Assembly: GCA_963082975.1 (NCBI GenBank)
Contig: OY720345.1
Span: forward strand, 5,482,491-5,546,490
Reading direction: 5' to 3'
Length of the DNA: 64,000 bases
From: Labia minor
Lineage: Eukaryota; Arthropoda; Insecta; Dermaptera; Spongiphoridae
Shown here: piece after piece, positions 30,530 to 42,232 of the stretch
Layout: every line of letters begins with the position of its first letter
Position numbering within the stretch: the stretch's first letter is position 1
The notes under the pieces: generated by a model
Seen by the model: only the letters and a program-made list of their open reading frames with translations
What the model was told of the DNA's origin: nothing
The model's database searches: none
Translations under genes and position numbers: made by a program

Positions 30530-31360
30530 ACACTTGGAGATCGATTGAGTTTAGATAACAACTTTCTTTATCTGTTTTTATAATTAATTTTATAAATATT
30601 CTCCTTTAATATTTTTATAAAGAAAAAATTATATAAAGAATAAAAATTCAATGAGTTGAGATGCTGGATGTAATTGTTTAACATTTTATAAAATGAAATC
30701 TGAAAATGTATGTTGGTACACTTTCCCTCACTCTCTCTCTCTCTCTCATCTATGCTTATCTATATCTAACTTAACTAATTTATAATATTTACATTTAAAT
30801 TTTCAACGAACACTCTGACCTAGTACTTCCATATTTTTTTTATCAAATATTACTCAACGATTCTTAAAAAGTGAAAAGGGTTGTCTGTAATTTAAATTAA
30901 TGATCTTTCGAGCTCGACAGTCTTTGTTTGACAGACCCAAGATTTTTTTTTTTAATCTGAAAAAATGAATCCACTGTTTTTGACGTAAATAGCCCCCTTT
31001 TTTTGTGAATGGAGGATTCTGACTTGAATATATTTTTATAGTCTTGGATTTTAACACCGATTCTAAACTTTCTTTGATTTAAAAGAACAATCAAAGACGA
31101 CTTACAGAGATATCAAAAAGGAGATTTTATCTTTAAGAGTTTTTTTTATGTTGTTTATGTGTTTGACACTCCCTACCTATAGTATAGTATTAGGCTAATA
31201 TATATATATATATATATTTGTTCAACAACAAAAATGAATGAATTTTGAAACCTACAAAAATAAAAGTGAATGTTGAATGTCTAAAAACTACAAATAAATT
31301 GTAATTATTTAATTTCAAATTTATTTCTGTTTTAGTGTCTAATTGTAAGTCTATGACTCA
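30530..31360. other. AT-rich sequence without recognised gene
   Basis: Contains (CT)n near 30,733-30,746 and (AT)n near 31,199-31,217. Minus-strand frames at 30,854-31,094 have no recognisable motif. Nothing else supported. Confidence 0.4.
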
Positions 31361-31369
31361 ATAGACTCA

Positions 31370-31805
31370 CAGTAGCGCAACCAGGAGGAGTTAGGGTTTT
31401 AACCCCCCCCCCCCCCCCCCCAGAAGAGAAAAAAAATTCAAATTGCTATATATTATGTACTATATTACAAATAGAAAAGAAAAAATATAATCCTTCTTTT
31501 TATTTGAAAAAAAAAATTCTTAAAGTATAACTTAGTGTATAAAAAATAAGTTTATTTTATTTTAAAAAATATTTTTTCTTTATAAAACTGTGAATACGAG
31601 TAAATAAAATACAAAATTAAATTTTTTTGCCAAATTTTGTAAAATCAGTGTTTCATTTACAAAACTTTTTTAAATATTTAATTTAAAAAAAAATCTTAAT
31701 GAAAATTTGTCTTTGAGAGAGCCCGGGGGGGACCCCGCCATAGGAAAAGGTGGAGCTGCTAGTCAAATCCCCCCCCCCCAGGATCAAATCCTGGTTCCGC
31801 CATTG
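31370..31805 (-). mobile_element. hAT-type miniature element with 8-bp duplication
   Basis: Bounded by CAGTAGCGCAACCAGG and CCTGGTTCCGCCATTG, imperfect inverted ends. TAGACTCA flanks both sides (31362-31369 and 31806-31813), a perfect 8-bp target duplication diagnostic of hAT. A C run (31401-31421) and a second C/G-rich run lie by the ends. It shares both end regions, inverted, with the 1.2-kb element at 49,460, so it is an internally deleted derivative. Non-coding. Confidence 0.85.
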
Positions 31806-31814
31806 TAGACTCAA

Positions 31815-32670
31815 ATATCTATTATATTTAAATATTAATTAAAAAGGATTTTTCACTCAATTATTCAGATTCCAAATTTCAATAACTTGAATTTCTTATG
31901 CATAGCTTATTAATGTGCTCCAAGAGCCGATAAGAGAGTGAAAGACATTTCCTTTTAGATAACTTGCAGGGCATTTCAGATATTATTAAATGCGAGTCAT
32001 TAAGATTCAAATGGAGCGAAACTTGAGAGTTTATCCAGAGGCATTTCAATTTCAAATCCTGCAAATCATCAGTAAATCGTATCATATTCATTTACCTCGA
32101 GAAATGTCCTGTTTATTTAGTTTAGGATTGAGGAAATCATTTAAGTCGAACTGATTAGAGGTGCCGTCTAACTATTAGTAATTTGCAAATTGTTTCTCAA
32201 ATGGAAATGGACATCGGAGGGGGAAGCAAATGATGTAGAAATGATGAAATGATGAATCAGTAAATATTTAATTAACCTTGAATCCAATTGAAACATAAGT
32301 AATAGAATATTAATTAATTAATTAAATTATTAGAAATTTTCAAAACAATCTGTAACACATTAAATAAATAAATATTTTTTTTTTTATTTACACACTGACA
32401 CATGATCAGACGGACAGATACACAATTTAATGTGAGAAAAGAAAAATGGTTTATGTAGTTAATTTTAATAAAATAGACAATCATCACATTACACTTTACT
32501 ATATTCTGTTTTATATAATATTAATTTTTAACGCAAAATGAATAATAATTATCTTTTCATAAAAATTAAATCGTTTAATTAATGCAAATTAATTGATTTA
32601 TATATTTAAATGAAATTTTATTTATTTATTTTCTAATAATTCCCAATTGAAATAACTTTTTAATAGTCTA
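31815..32670. other. Sequence without recognised gene
   Basis: About 31,870-32,240 is more complex and contains a 70-codon minus-strand frame (31,879-32,091) without any recognisable motif; the rest is AT-rich. No gene is called. Confidence 0.4.
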
Positions 32671-32673
32671 TTA

Positions 32674-32875
32674 CAGTGATTCTCAATCTTTTTTTTTTAC
32701 CGCGGCACACTTTTAACAGTTTAAAAATTTGGCGGCACACAAAGAAAAAGATAAGTGTAAAAGTTTACCATATTTTATAATTTTTTTTTTTTTTTAGAAC
32801 CATTTTGAGAAAATTTAGAAAAAAAGTTGGAAATGTTTAAGAGCCTCATAATCTCGCTGCACAGTGGTTGAGAAT
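32674..32875 (+). mobile_element. hAT-like miniature element
   Basis: Left end CAGTGATTCTCAATCTTTT followed by ACCGCGGCACACTTTTAACA, and GGCGGCACACAAAG shortly after, match a widespread hAT end type. The right side has CACAGTGGTTGAGAATAA, an imperfect complement of the left end. Its interior AGAACCA..AAATGTTTAAGAGCCT resembles part of the element at 19,392. Confidence 0.5.
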
Positions 32876-32884
32876 AAAGCCTTG

Positions 32885-33153
32885 TTTACACGAGCTTAGT
32901 ACTTGTCATTAGTTCAGGCGTGGGCAAATACTTTTAAGCGCCGCCTGTTTGAACGCCCGCCGGCCCGTTGAAAAAGTTGGCTCTTATTTTGATTTTTCGT
33001 TCAATATGTCTCTAAGAAAAAAATAATTTTTTTATTAGTGTTTTTGAAATATGGTCCTCCGGCCCGGAAAAAATTTTGAAAATTTCATTTTAACCTGCGT
33101 TTAAAAGTATTTGCCCACCCCTGAACTAATGACAAGTACTAAGCCCGTGTAAA
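32885..33153. mobile_element. Miniature element with ~53-bp inverted ends
   Basis: Left arm TTTACACGAGCTTAGTACTT continues through GTCATTAGTTCAGG to GTGGGCAAATACTTTTAA; the right arm is its near-perfect complement (33,101-33,153). The inner CAGG(C/G)GTGGGCAAATACTT resembles hAT ends, so the outer 30 bases may be flanking sequence made palindromic. A truncated inverted copy lies at 51,115-51,290 and retains the same outer sequence, which shows the outer part travels with the element. Confidence 0.75.
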
Positions 33154-33484
33154 CTAGACTTAACTGGTCTATTAGCTTTGTATCATTCGTGTGTGTGTAT
33201 GTGATTTGTAATAAATACAAATTTTATACATATTGTAAAAATAATTTTAAATACGACTTTCTGAAATACTTGGAAAAGGATTTGGCGGGATAATAAAAGC
33301 TTAATACTGAATTTTATTATATTTCTAATAAAAATATAAGATATAAGATGGTAGGTGTAATCAAATGGACTATAGACAGATTTTTTTGCTAAAAACATTT
33401 TATTACATTAGGAAAAATTTTAAATAATTACAATAAATACAATAATATATTCTTACCTAAAAACAAATTGGTTTGCATAGCTAA

Positions 33485-33800
33485 TTCTTATCTTATCTTA
33501 TTAATAATTAAATAACTTAATAGTATATCTAATGGTTTTCCAATATATAAAATCTAATTTACCTAACCTTAACACACAACAATCCCGTCTACAAACTTAG
33601 AAATATTAAATTAATATAATTAATATTATTTATTTATTAATATTAACTTAATATAATTAATATTATTTATTTATCAATATTAATTAATAATATTAATTAT
33701 TTATAAATAATTCATAACCATAATAATAATAAATTGTGATACCAACTTAGGAATATTAAAATAATATAATTATTATTTTACATATATATGATGTCTACTA
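33485..33800 (+). repeat. Second copy of the window-start repeat
   Basis: TCTTATCTTATCTTATTA followed by ATAACTTAATAGTATA and TCTAATTTACC..AACACACAACAA, then TTGTGATACCAACTTAGGAA match 300-410 and 1-180. The (TCTTA)n start is the same as family Y, so this may be a diverged member of it. Confidence 0.5.
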
Positions 33801-33809
33801 TTTATAGAA

Positions 33810-34190
33810 TAGATTTTTTTTTTAAATAAAATATGATATATTTTCCCCCTAAGAATTCATTCAATAAATGTGTAATATGAAAGGGCCGCATGGATCAACT
33901 TCCAACCCATTTGATTCATTTAATGAGCTTATTCATAATCTAAATGAACGACAGTCCCGAGTGAGGATATCCAGAAGACATCAATCACTCTGTTGGGTTT
34001 CAATCAAACAGGTTTCCTACCCCTACTAGGATCTACAAACTGACAGCCTCTGTTTCCGTTATAAACGATTGTTGCTGAAACAATTAATTCATCTTTCCCT
34101 TTTGAGAATCATACTTAATGCTTGTTTTTCAATAACATAACTATAGCTATAACTATTAAGTTGGACTTCACAACACTATAATGTGGATAA
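33810..34190. other. Sequence without recognised gene
   Basis: Moderately complex from 33,870 to 34,110, with no match elsewhere in the window and no coding frame supported. Confidence 0.35.
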
Positions 34191-34200
34191 AAAAAATATA

Positions 34201-34549
34201 AAAAAACACGCTTTTATTTAAATGCCCTAAAAAGGAGAAAATAATTTCTCCACACACACCACAATTTCCTTACAATTAATCATATCTAAAAAATGAAAGC
34301 GTGGACGCCAAACATGTAGTGGAAGGAAAAGAATACGAAGGACATTTCATTGTATATCCACAATCATTTCTGTTTTTTTTTCTTTTTCTACTATAATGTC
34401 TATTTGAAGTAGAATTTACGTTTTTCGCTGCATGTTTGGTACCCATGCTTTCATTTTTTAGATATGATAAATTGTAAGAAAATTGTGGTGTGTGTGGAGA
34501 AATTATTTTCTCCTTTTTAGGGCATTTAAATAAAAGCGTGTTTTTAAAA
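34201..34549. mobile_element. Fold-back element with ~118-bp inverted arms
   Basis: Left arm (34,201-34,318) starts AAAAAACACGCTTTTATTTA and includes CCCTAAAAAGGAGAAAAT and CCACACACACCACAATT; the right arm (about 34,432-34,549) is its complement with few differences. The loop is about 110 bases. The transcript would form a long hairpin. No coding frame and no matched target duplication seen. Confidence 0.8.
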
Positions 34550-34919
34550 AGTTTTTTTTTATATTTTTTTTATTTCCTAATTTTTAGTCTTGATAGAAAT
34601 TTCGCCCGGTTTTTTATTTGAGGTTATTGTGTGAATGTTGAAAGAATGTAATTCAAGTCGATTCTTCACCTCAAAATACTATATATCAAATCGGTGGTAT
34701 AGGGGGCTGATTATTATTATTATTATTATTAGATTATTGGTTTATATATACAAATATCTTTTCAAAAACAATATCGCTATTACTTTAATTGATATTCATT
34801 TAAATTAAAAAAATATTTTTACAAAATAATTAAACGTGATTTAAATTAATATTATATTAATATTTAATTACTATTTTTCAATATTATGCAATATGTAATT
34901 ACTAATTGATAAATATAAT

Positions 34920-35080
34920 ACCTCCTAGGTCACCTATGACTTAAGTTGAATCAGAATATTACATTGTCATCGGAGTTCCATATGTAGGCGAAATTTCAGC
35001 TCATTCGAACATTGGGAAGTGGGTCAAATTAATGTTGCAAGATTTGACGACACGGAAACGGGTGTAAGCTAAATAAAAGC
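34920..35080. repeat. Possible transposon end fragment
   Basis: TTTCAGCTCATTCGAACATT then GGGAAGTGGGTCAAATTAAT and GCAAGATTTGACGACAC recall a sequence block common at the ends of arthropod repeats. This rests on memory only; no copy within the window supports it. Confidence 0.25.
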
Positions 35081-35376
35081 ATGTAAAAATCACTAAAGAT
35101 ACACTCCTTTACATAAATTTAAAATTTATATTTAAAATTAGGAAAAAAGAAAATTGAACCGAAAAGATTAGAAAAATATGAGGTAATTTCATGGCATAAA
35201 AATTCCTTCAATCGAAAATATAATGAAAATTTAATTATTTAATAATAATTTGATAAAATAAAAATAAAAGTAATTAAAAATATAATCTTAAGAGCACTTA
35301 TTAATATATATATACACATAACTTTCAATAATATTGTAATACCTGGAACACCGAGCTATCGCTCGATCCTTTAATC

Positions 35377-35768
35377 CAGGGGTGGCCAACCCGCGGCCCG
35401 CGGGCCGCATGTGGCCCGCCGTAAACATTTTTGCGGCCCGCGAGATTCATCACACTTTTATATTCTGCGCCCTCATGAAACAAATATCGCACTAGTGAAA
35501 TAAATATGATTTCATTTTTTTTATTTCGTTGTTTCTTTTTTTATTTTTAGTATTATATATTTTTTACAATGTGCATTCAGTATCATTATTATTATATTAT
35601 ATATGATTATATGTAAAAATAATAGTAAACATAATAAAAATTCATTATTTTTCAATTTGTCACACCAAACAATATCTAATATGGGTATGTATAATTTTAT
35701 ATGCGGCCCGCGAAGTTATTATGCATTTCCAAAGTGGCCCGCAAGATCATTTGGGTTGGCCACCTCTG
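35377..35768 (+). mobile_element. hAT miniature element with perfect 8-bp duplication
   Basis: Ends CAGGGGTGGCCAACCC and GGGTTGGCCACCTCTG are inverted repeats with few differences. CTTTAATC occurs directly on both sides (35369-35376, 35769-35776), a perfect 8-bp duplication. GCGGCCCGCGGGCCGCATGT and other CG-rich palindromes lie near the ends. The 79-codon frame inside is not a gene. It interrupts family Y copy 5 and is therefore younger than it. Confidence 0.92.
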
Positions 35769-36154
35769 CTTTAATCAATATATATACAATTCTTGAATTA
35801 TTTATTACAATTATTAAATGTTACATCATTGCATCAATCTGACTAAATGAATGATATTTGGGGCCCTCAATAATAATAAATAATAATATTAATAAATATT
35901 AAATAATATTTTAGTTAAAAAATATTAAAAATTATAAAACTATCTAAAATTAGTTAATAAAAGAACAATGAATAAATAAATAAAATTAGTAATTTAATAA
36001 AAAATAAACACGAAAATAGGAAAAAAAAATAACATAAAATAAAATTAACTAATAAAAATCTATAAGAATTAATAAAAAATTTAACGACAAAACATTAAAA
36101 AATTTCTTTTTTTTAATATATCTACATTTAATTATTTTTTATTTTTTATTTTTA

Positions 36155-36233
36155 AATATCGATGCACTCGGTGAGATTAGATCCCTCGAACTCGAGTGGG
36201 CTTTACTTTGCTTTAACCCCTCGGCTACCTCAC
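36155..36233 (-). repeat. tRNA-like module (tRNA-Ser-like) in family Y
   Basis: On the minus strand, GAGGTAGCCGAGGGGTTAAA resembles the D-arm/A-box region of tRNA-Ser, and GAGTTCGAGGGATCT the T-arm/B box. No acceptor stem closes properly and the anticodon region is not tRNA-like, so it is a tRNA-derived remnant. Equivalent modules occur at 11,164-11,235 and 13,811-13,868. Confidence 0.4.
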
Positions 36234-36689
36234 AAATATTATATAAATTAAAAATAAGAATACTTAAATATTTGCAAGACAATTACCAAGCCGTATTGTT
36301 TTTATTTTTTATTTATTTTTTTTTGAGAGATTAATAAATATATTTTATTAAAATAAATATTTTTAAATTTCCTTTGAACTTAAATAATAAATTTTAAAAT
36401 ATTTTAAATATAAAAAAAATATTAATACAAAATCAATTAAAAAAAAATTGGCAAGAGAAATTTCAGTATGGATGTCATTTGCGTCGTCAGCCACATATAA
36501 ATTTAATTTAAGAAAAAACTAAGGAAGATGATTTTTCTCCAGGTTAAAACCAATACATATCGATTTGTATTTATAAATATTATCAATGATGTGAATTTCA
36601 AAAAAATCCTTGGAGCGGTTAATTAATAAATTAATCCAACAGTATATATACAATTTTTACTAGTATAATAAAATAAGATAAGATTTATC

Positions 36690-37440
36690 GATGAAATTTT
36701 GATTCCAATTACTAAAATAGAGTGAAAAATATCTCTCAATCAAAGATTTATTAATTATTATAAAATAGAAATTATTTAATTAATTTTTAAATAAAATTAT
36801 TTAACAAATTTTAGGATACCAAAATAAAACTAATGCAAAAGTAAATAATTAATAAAAAGAAAACTAAAAAAAGTAAAAGTTATTATAATGATATAATTGA
36901 TTTTTAACATGTAGATAAAATGAATATAATAATCGATATATATATATATCCGAATAATAAAGAAGAATTTAATTATAAACCGGAGATAAGGACTCATAGT
37001 ATGTAATTATCTTCACCCTATAAAGAAATTTTTTTATCTTAAAGTTATATCATCAAAAGGGTAAAGGAAATTACCAAATTTAAAAAAAAATAATTTCTAA
37101 TTAAAAAAAATCTTAATTTTTTTTTCTTTTAAATAGATATTCATATAATATATATATATATGTAAGTAAGCGAATTAAAACTACAATAATTCTATTTCTA
37201 AAATAATAGATCTTTTTTTATTATTTATATTTACAATATTTATAAAATCAATTCTTACCTAAAATAATAGAATTGATTAATTGTAGATTCTTTGGTTGAT
37301 TGTGAAACAATTTATACAATATACAATTTCTATAACATTAACTTGAGAAAATGTTATTAGATATTATTGCCAACCACATGATCCAGAGCAACAATAAGAA
37401 CAATCCAAGGCGCACACACACACATACCTAAATTTAGTTT
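36690..37440. other. AT-rich sequence without recognised gene
   Basis: Low-complexity DNA with short (AT)n and (CA)n tracts; nothing else supported. Confidence 0.4.
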
Positions 37441-37447
37441 ATATATA

Positions 37448-37885
37448 TGTGGGAGTTGAAATTGAAGTCAAGGGATGTTGGTGACAATGGTGTTTCAACC
37501 TCCTCACTCCACTTCCTTGTAATGCAACCGTGGCCCTTCCTGTGGGGCTACGGGATGCCCGAACCTCCTGATTAGGCCTTGGTGGCGGTCAGGAGAAAGT
37601 CTCCCACCCCTTCTCCCTACAATCACGTAGGGGTGGGATTAATATATAAATTGGAACGGGAACCCCCGCAAGGGACTCTACTTGGTTGGGGATTCGTTTT
37701 GGATGCTAGTTAGATGCTTGAATGTTCGGTTGCTTGGCTATGATGATGATAGTGTGTGTGTATTTGCCTATGTATATTTATTGTAAATAAACCATTTTAT
37801 AGAAAAACCTATACAAGAAGTGTTGTTACTGTATCAAGATAATTTACCCCTAGGTAACGATCCAATCCCTTCCGAAATCTCTACA
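37448..37885 (+). mobile_element. Solo LTR family L2, best copy
   Basis: A 438-bp unit starts TGTGGGAGTTG and ends AATCTCTACA, flanked by TATA on both sides (37444-37447, 37886-37889), compatible with a 4-bp duplication although the AT-rich context weakens it. TATATAAA lies at 37643-37650 and AATAAA at 37786-37791. Other copies are at 14,650, 18,451 (-) and 26,789 (-). No internal region accompanies any of them. Confidence 0.8.
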
Positions 37886-37889
37886 TATA

Positions 37890-39030
37890 TATAATATTAA
37901 TGTTATTTTTAAAATAATTATAATAGAATTGGAAAAATCTAAAGAAAAAGATAAAGTATTAAAAAAAATGAAACAAAGCCTATTTTTGAATAGAAAACGA
38001 GACATTATAAAAATAAATGCATGAATTTATTGCTTGAATTCCGACCTCTGATAAAATGTATTTACTTTTCACGTAGGGTTAGAGTTTAAATTTAAACGAA
38101 TCCAGGCAAATTGTTCTCTAGCATGGAAGGATGGGTCCCACAAAGATACACCGCAACCACGTATACAACCACAAATACCCAGTGACTTTAGCCCTTTGAG
38201 GACGGGGTCTCCGGAGGCCGTTTGTCCTCGCGTTGCTCTATTCTCTCTTCCTCCCCCCCTTTCATACCCTCTCCACACCCTACACACATACACAACCCGT
38301 CTCTTTCCTTTCCTTCAAGACGATTTATTCTCACGCACTCTGACACCAGCGATATTTCGTAGAGTTTTTAATTTTAAATTATTTTCACCTCGACTAATAG
38401 CGGCGTTAACTTTTTGTTGCGCGAGTGAAAAAGCGATTACCCTGCAGCAGGCATGGATGGAATGAGATGGGTGTAGCGGGGGTGGTACACTGCTGGGTGA
38501 AAACTTATTTTGTACCGTTTATCAAGTTTAAATTCAACGAGGGAAAAAAAAAATGATTTCATTTATATTATATATATTATATACTATATATGAGATTCTC
38601 TACTTTCTGGCCAAAGCTCTCCCTTCATATATATCTACACAAAATATAAAATTATTTACAAAAAAAAAAAAAAAATCATTTAAACTTTATCCTATAGTTT
38701 ATAATGATAATTGATTTATTATTATATAAAAAGCAAAGATTCGGAAAAAAAAATAAAATAAAAATTACTATAAATATTGAACAAACAAGATTAAATATTG
38801 TTTATACATTTAGAAAAAAATTACATCTATTTTTCAACTAAATAATAATAATGATAATATTAATACCACAAAAATAGTTTAAAAATAAAAACAAATATTC
38901 ACTTTTTTTATTTTTAAAAAGATACACCAATAAAATTTAATATATATAAATATATAAAAGAACTACAATATATTTTGTAAAAGTAAAGTCCTGGAGAAGG
39001 AACAACTTTAGTAGAAATATTCCTAGAGAG
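37890..39030. other. Sequence without recognised gene; complex block 38,090-38,480
   Basis: The block at 38,090-38,480 is not repeated in the window and has balanced composition, including CTCGACTAATAGCGGCGTTA near 38,391 and TTGTTGCGCGAGTGAAAAAG. Open frames across it on both strands lack motifs. It could be a conserved non-coding element. The remainder is AT-rich. Confidence 0.35.
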
Positions 39031-39032
39031 AG

Positions 39033-39319
39033 AAGGCGCCATTGGGCGTGTGGGTATCGAACCTGCCTCACATTCACATGGTCCCGGGTTAAAGTTTCGG
39101 GCCTGGCAAGGGAATTTCCCTAGCTGGGGTCTATGGGACGGAATCAATCCAGCCTCCGGGAACAACATTGGGAAAAAGCTACTTGATAGTGCCTCCGATC
39201 AAGAAAATCAAGGTAAAGGTTGAGAGGATCCGTTCTACTGATCATAGGACACCTCATTGATATAACCGGCTTGATAGGCGTTGTCCTTGTGTAGAACGTA
39301 CAAAGTTAGAGGTTTTTTT
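39033..39319 (+). mobile_element. tRNA-derived SINE S, copy 2
   Basis: Full-length: GGCGCCATTGGGCGTG head, GGGTATCGAACCTGCC A-box region, CCCGGGTTAAAGTTTCGGGC B-box region (mutated), the shared body and a TTAGAGG plus T-run end. Confidence 0.85.
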
Positions 39320-39699
39320 GATACCTAGAGAGAATGAAATAGACAATACAATTTTTGTTTGAAAACAAAAAAAATTGTAATTTTTAAATATTTTTAAAAT
39401 TTTAATAACAAAAAAGTTGTGGTGATATTTTTTACTTTTATATATAACTAAATACTAAATCTTCTGATATTATTATGTTATCATGTTTCGGGGTTTTATG
39501 AATTAACTCTTCCAACTTCTTATAAAATTTTTCTTTTCCATCATCTTCTTTATTCTCGGATGGTGCTTGTACTAAAAACAAGGAAATATTACACCTTTTT
39601 CTGCGGATTTTTAAATTTTTCTTCCTTTCATAACACTTTGTGGTTTTACATAGAGAGTTTTGCCCTACGCCCTACGTCCAAAACGTTGGACACCCTCCT

Positions 39700-40500
39700 C
39701 CGTTTTCAACTGGGGTTGGAATTGTCCTAGACGAAGTATATTCAGAAGAGATTATTGGCGATTACCAGAGTAGTTTTAAGAAAAACAGATCAAGTTTTTA
39801 TCATATGTTAATTAATGTCAATGAAAATATTGTAAATATAATCTCGAACTGCATCAACTTTTTGTCGATTTCAAACCGAGACTAAAATTATGGAAAGCTA
39901 TGACAAACCTGGGTTTTCCATTGAAACTAATTCGAAACTTACAAGAATCTGTATGTATGGCACTTATACATAAATTAAAATTAATGGTTAGTTAGTTAAG
40001 TGAGGAAGTTTCCCTTTCAGAAACGGCTTTAGACAGGGAGATACTCTGTCACCTCTTCTATTTAGCATTGCATTGCAGGTGGCTACCAAAATGTTTCATC
40101 ATAGCTCAAAGCTCTTAATATATAAGATAATTATTCGACCTGTTGTCTGTTTCGTTGTGAATCTTGGAATTTAATAAAATATGACGAAGAATGATTAAAA
40201 AGGTTCCCAAGAAAAATCTTAAGTATGACCCGACGATCAACCAGAGTGAGGATTAAATCTGACATTGAAATGAATCAATTATATGATCAGTCAAACATTG
40301 TCCAAATAGTAAATTATATCAAAAAGAATACAATGGTTGGGTAATATAATAAAAAGTCGTCAAGTAAAGTAAAAAATATGAAAAAAATTAAGGAAACCTC
40401 GTAAAGTGTCCAAGATTGAGAGGGGTAAACAGTGTATCAAGGAAGCTCCAAACGCTGGGCGTGGAAGAATGATATGTTGACGCGAGAGACCATCCTAGAT
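39700..40500 (+). pseudogene. LINE reverse-transcriptase pseudogene, internally deleted
   Basis: Pieces in order: EEIIGDYQSSFKKNRSS (RT block 'II.DYQ.GFRK.RST'), ...LWKAMTNLGFPLKLIRNL-like sequence in another frame, FRNGFRQGDTLSPLLFSIAL-like sequence (the RQGD.LSPLLFNI block), then a jump to SKLLIYKIIIRPVV and RRMIKK..RRSTRVRIKSDIEMNQLY. The active-site YADD block falls in the deleted part. Many stops and frame changes. The clade is RTE/Jockey-like from motif order, not from a search. Confidence 0.7.
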
Positions 40501-40509
40501 TAAATTTAT

Positions 40510-41125
40510 TTATATTCCACATTAACAAAAATTAATTCCTTAATAAACTTTAAAAATATTTAGAAATCAATTTCATAATATATTCTCATATAGACAAATC
40601 ATTAAAATAAAAAAAAAATGTAATATTTTATAAAGTTCTAGAAAATTTTTAAAAATGTTATTTTTTATGAAAATTTTAATATGTAGATAATAAATAATTA
40701 ATCTAAACGGGAAATGTCTTTTTCACTTTGGATGATTCAATGAAATATGTCTCTTCAATAAATCATAGAGAGAAATAAATGTATGTATATACATATATAT
40801 ATATACAATATATTTTTCCTCGAGTGTGAAAGGTTTCCATTTTGTATGAAATCTAACCATTTATCATTAAAATGACTGAATATCGAGATATTATTCTACT
40901 TTGTTTTTTTTTCTTTTATTTTAAATAAATAAATAATCCTACTATATATAAAACCTATAAATATAAATTTTGGATTTTATTTTTAAATAATAATTATTTA
41001 TAATACCAAAATGTATTCATAATGTATTATGTATATAATACATGTACTAATAATATACAATATTTGAGAAATATGATCCACTTTTAATTAAACCAGTTGA
41101 ATAATATGTACAGTAGTTTAAATAT
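40510..41125. other. AT-rich sequence without recognised gene
   Basis: No supported feature beyond short AT microsatellites. Confidence 0.4.
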
Positions 41126-41127
41126 CT

Positions 41128-42188
41128 TATATTATTATACTAGGAAAAATTGTTGTATATTTTTGAGATATTAAACCGATCGAAGGAATTTTTTGAAATT
41201 TACACTATAGATAATATTGATAAAGACAAATCGATCTCTATTATTTTCAGCCTCGGGATAAATAATCTTCATTAGTTTTTTTCCTCTTAATTTAGATTTA
41301 ATATATATGACGTCAATAATTACATCATCCATATTTGCCTCTTGCCATTCTTTTTTAATTGAAAATATATTAATATTTTTTTATATTTAAAATATTTTAA
41401 AATTTTATATTTAATTTCGCAATAAAATTAAAAATATTTATTTTAATAATATTTTAGAATCAAATATATTTATTAATCTTTCACCAAAAAAAAATCTAAA
41501 AGTTATCTTATTTGTCTTGCAAACATTGTAATTATATAAATTATCTTTATGCGTTTCTATCGTCTATTATTTATGATATTTTAAAAACAATATCTTTAAT
41601 TAATCTTCGTTTAAAATGATAATTAAAGAATATCTTATTCAAAATAAATTATCAAATAAATATGATCTAAAAATATTAAATACAAATAGAAAAGCATACA
41701 AGCAAACAATTTTTTTAATTCCTGTTCCTTTAAAATATTTGAAATTTTTTCATTTATTTTTTTAATTATTAGTTAATATTTTTTATTAATTAGTTAATAT
41801 ACTTTTTAATTATTTTTTTTTCTAAAATATTTGAAATTTTTTATACTGTTTTGTCGATTAATTTTTTGTTAAATCTTATAAATTTTTATTAGTTAATTTT
41901 ATATCTTTTTTAAATTTATTTTCGTGATTATTTTTTAGTAAATTAGTTGTAGATGTTCTTTTATTAATTATTTTTTAGATAGTTTTATAAATTTTAATAT
42001 TTTTTTCACTAAAATATATATATGTATATTATTTGTTATTTATTATTATTATTTATTATTATTGAAGACCCCAAGTTCCATTCATTTTAACCAGATTGAT
42101 GCAATGATGTACCATTTAATAATTGTAATAAATAATTAATACATCAATATTTTTTAAAGAGTCGAGCGATATCTCGGTTTTCCAGGTA
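41128..42188 (+). mobile_element. Helentron-like family Y, copy 4
   Basis: Starts CTTATATTATTATACTAGG, followed by the AATTTACACTATAGATAATA block, a TGACGTCA site (41308-41315), the pre-terminal GAAGACCCCAAGTTCCATTC block and the terminus GAGTCGAGCGATATCTCGG/TTTTCCAGGTA. Only the first of the paired termini is present. Inverted unit A begins about 45 bases later. Confidence 0.6.
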
Positions 42189-42232
42189 CTATTTATTTAT
42201 ATGCATTGGCTATTCTCTTTATAAATACCAGC

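Larger units (their letters stand above)
35340..36687 (-). mobile_element. Helentron-like family Y, copy 5, with nested hAT
   Basis: The 3' terminus lies left (complement of CGAGC-GATA-GCTCG, 35,353-35,366), the pre-terminal block at about 35,790-35,870, and the 5' end (complement of CTTATTTTATTATACTAG) at about 36,660-36,687. A hAT miniature element has inserted just inside the terminus. A tRNA-like module (36,155-36,233) sits inside. Non-coding. Confidence 0.65.

Noticed and set aside
31401-31421. Long C and G runs (also 5,851, 9,021, 49,519, 53,731) as functional G-quadruplex sites
   Set aside because: Single homopolymer runs inside or beside hAT elements or low-complexity DNA; their exact lengths are also prone to sequencing error.
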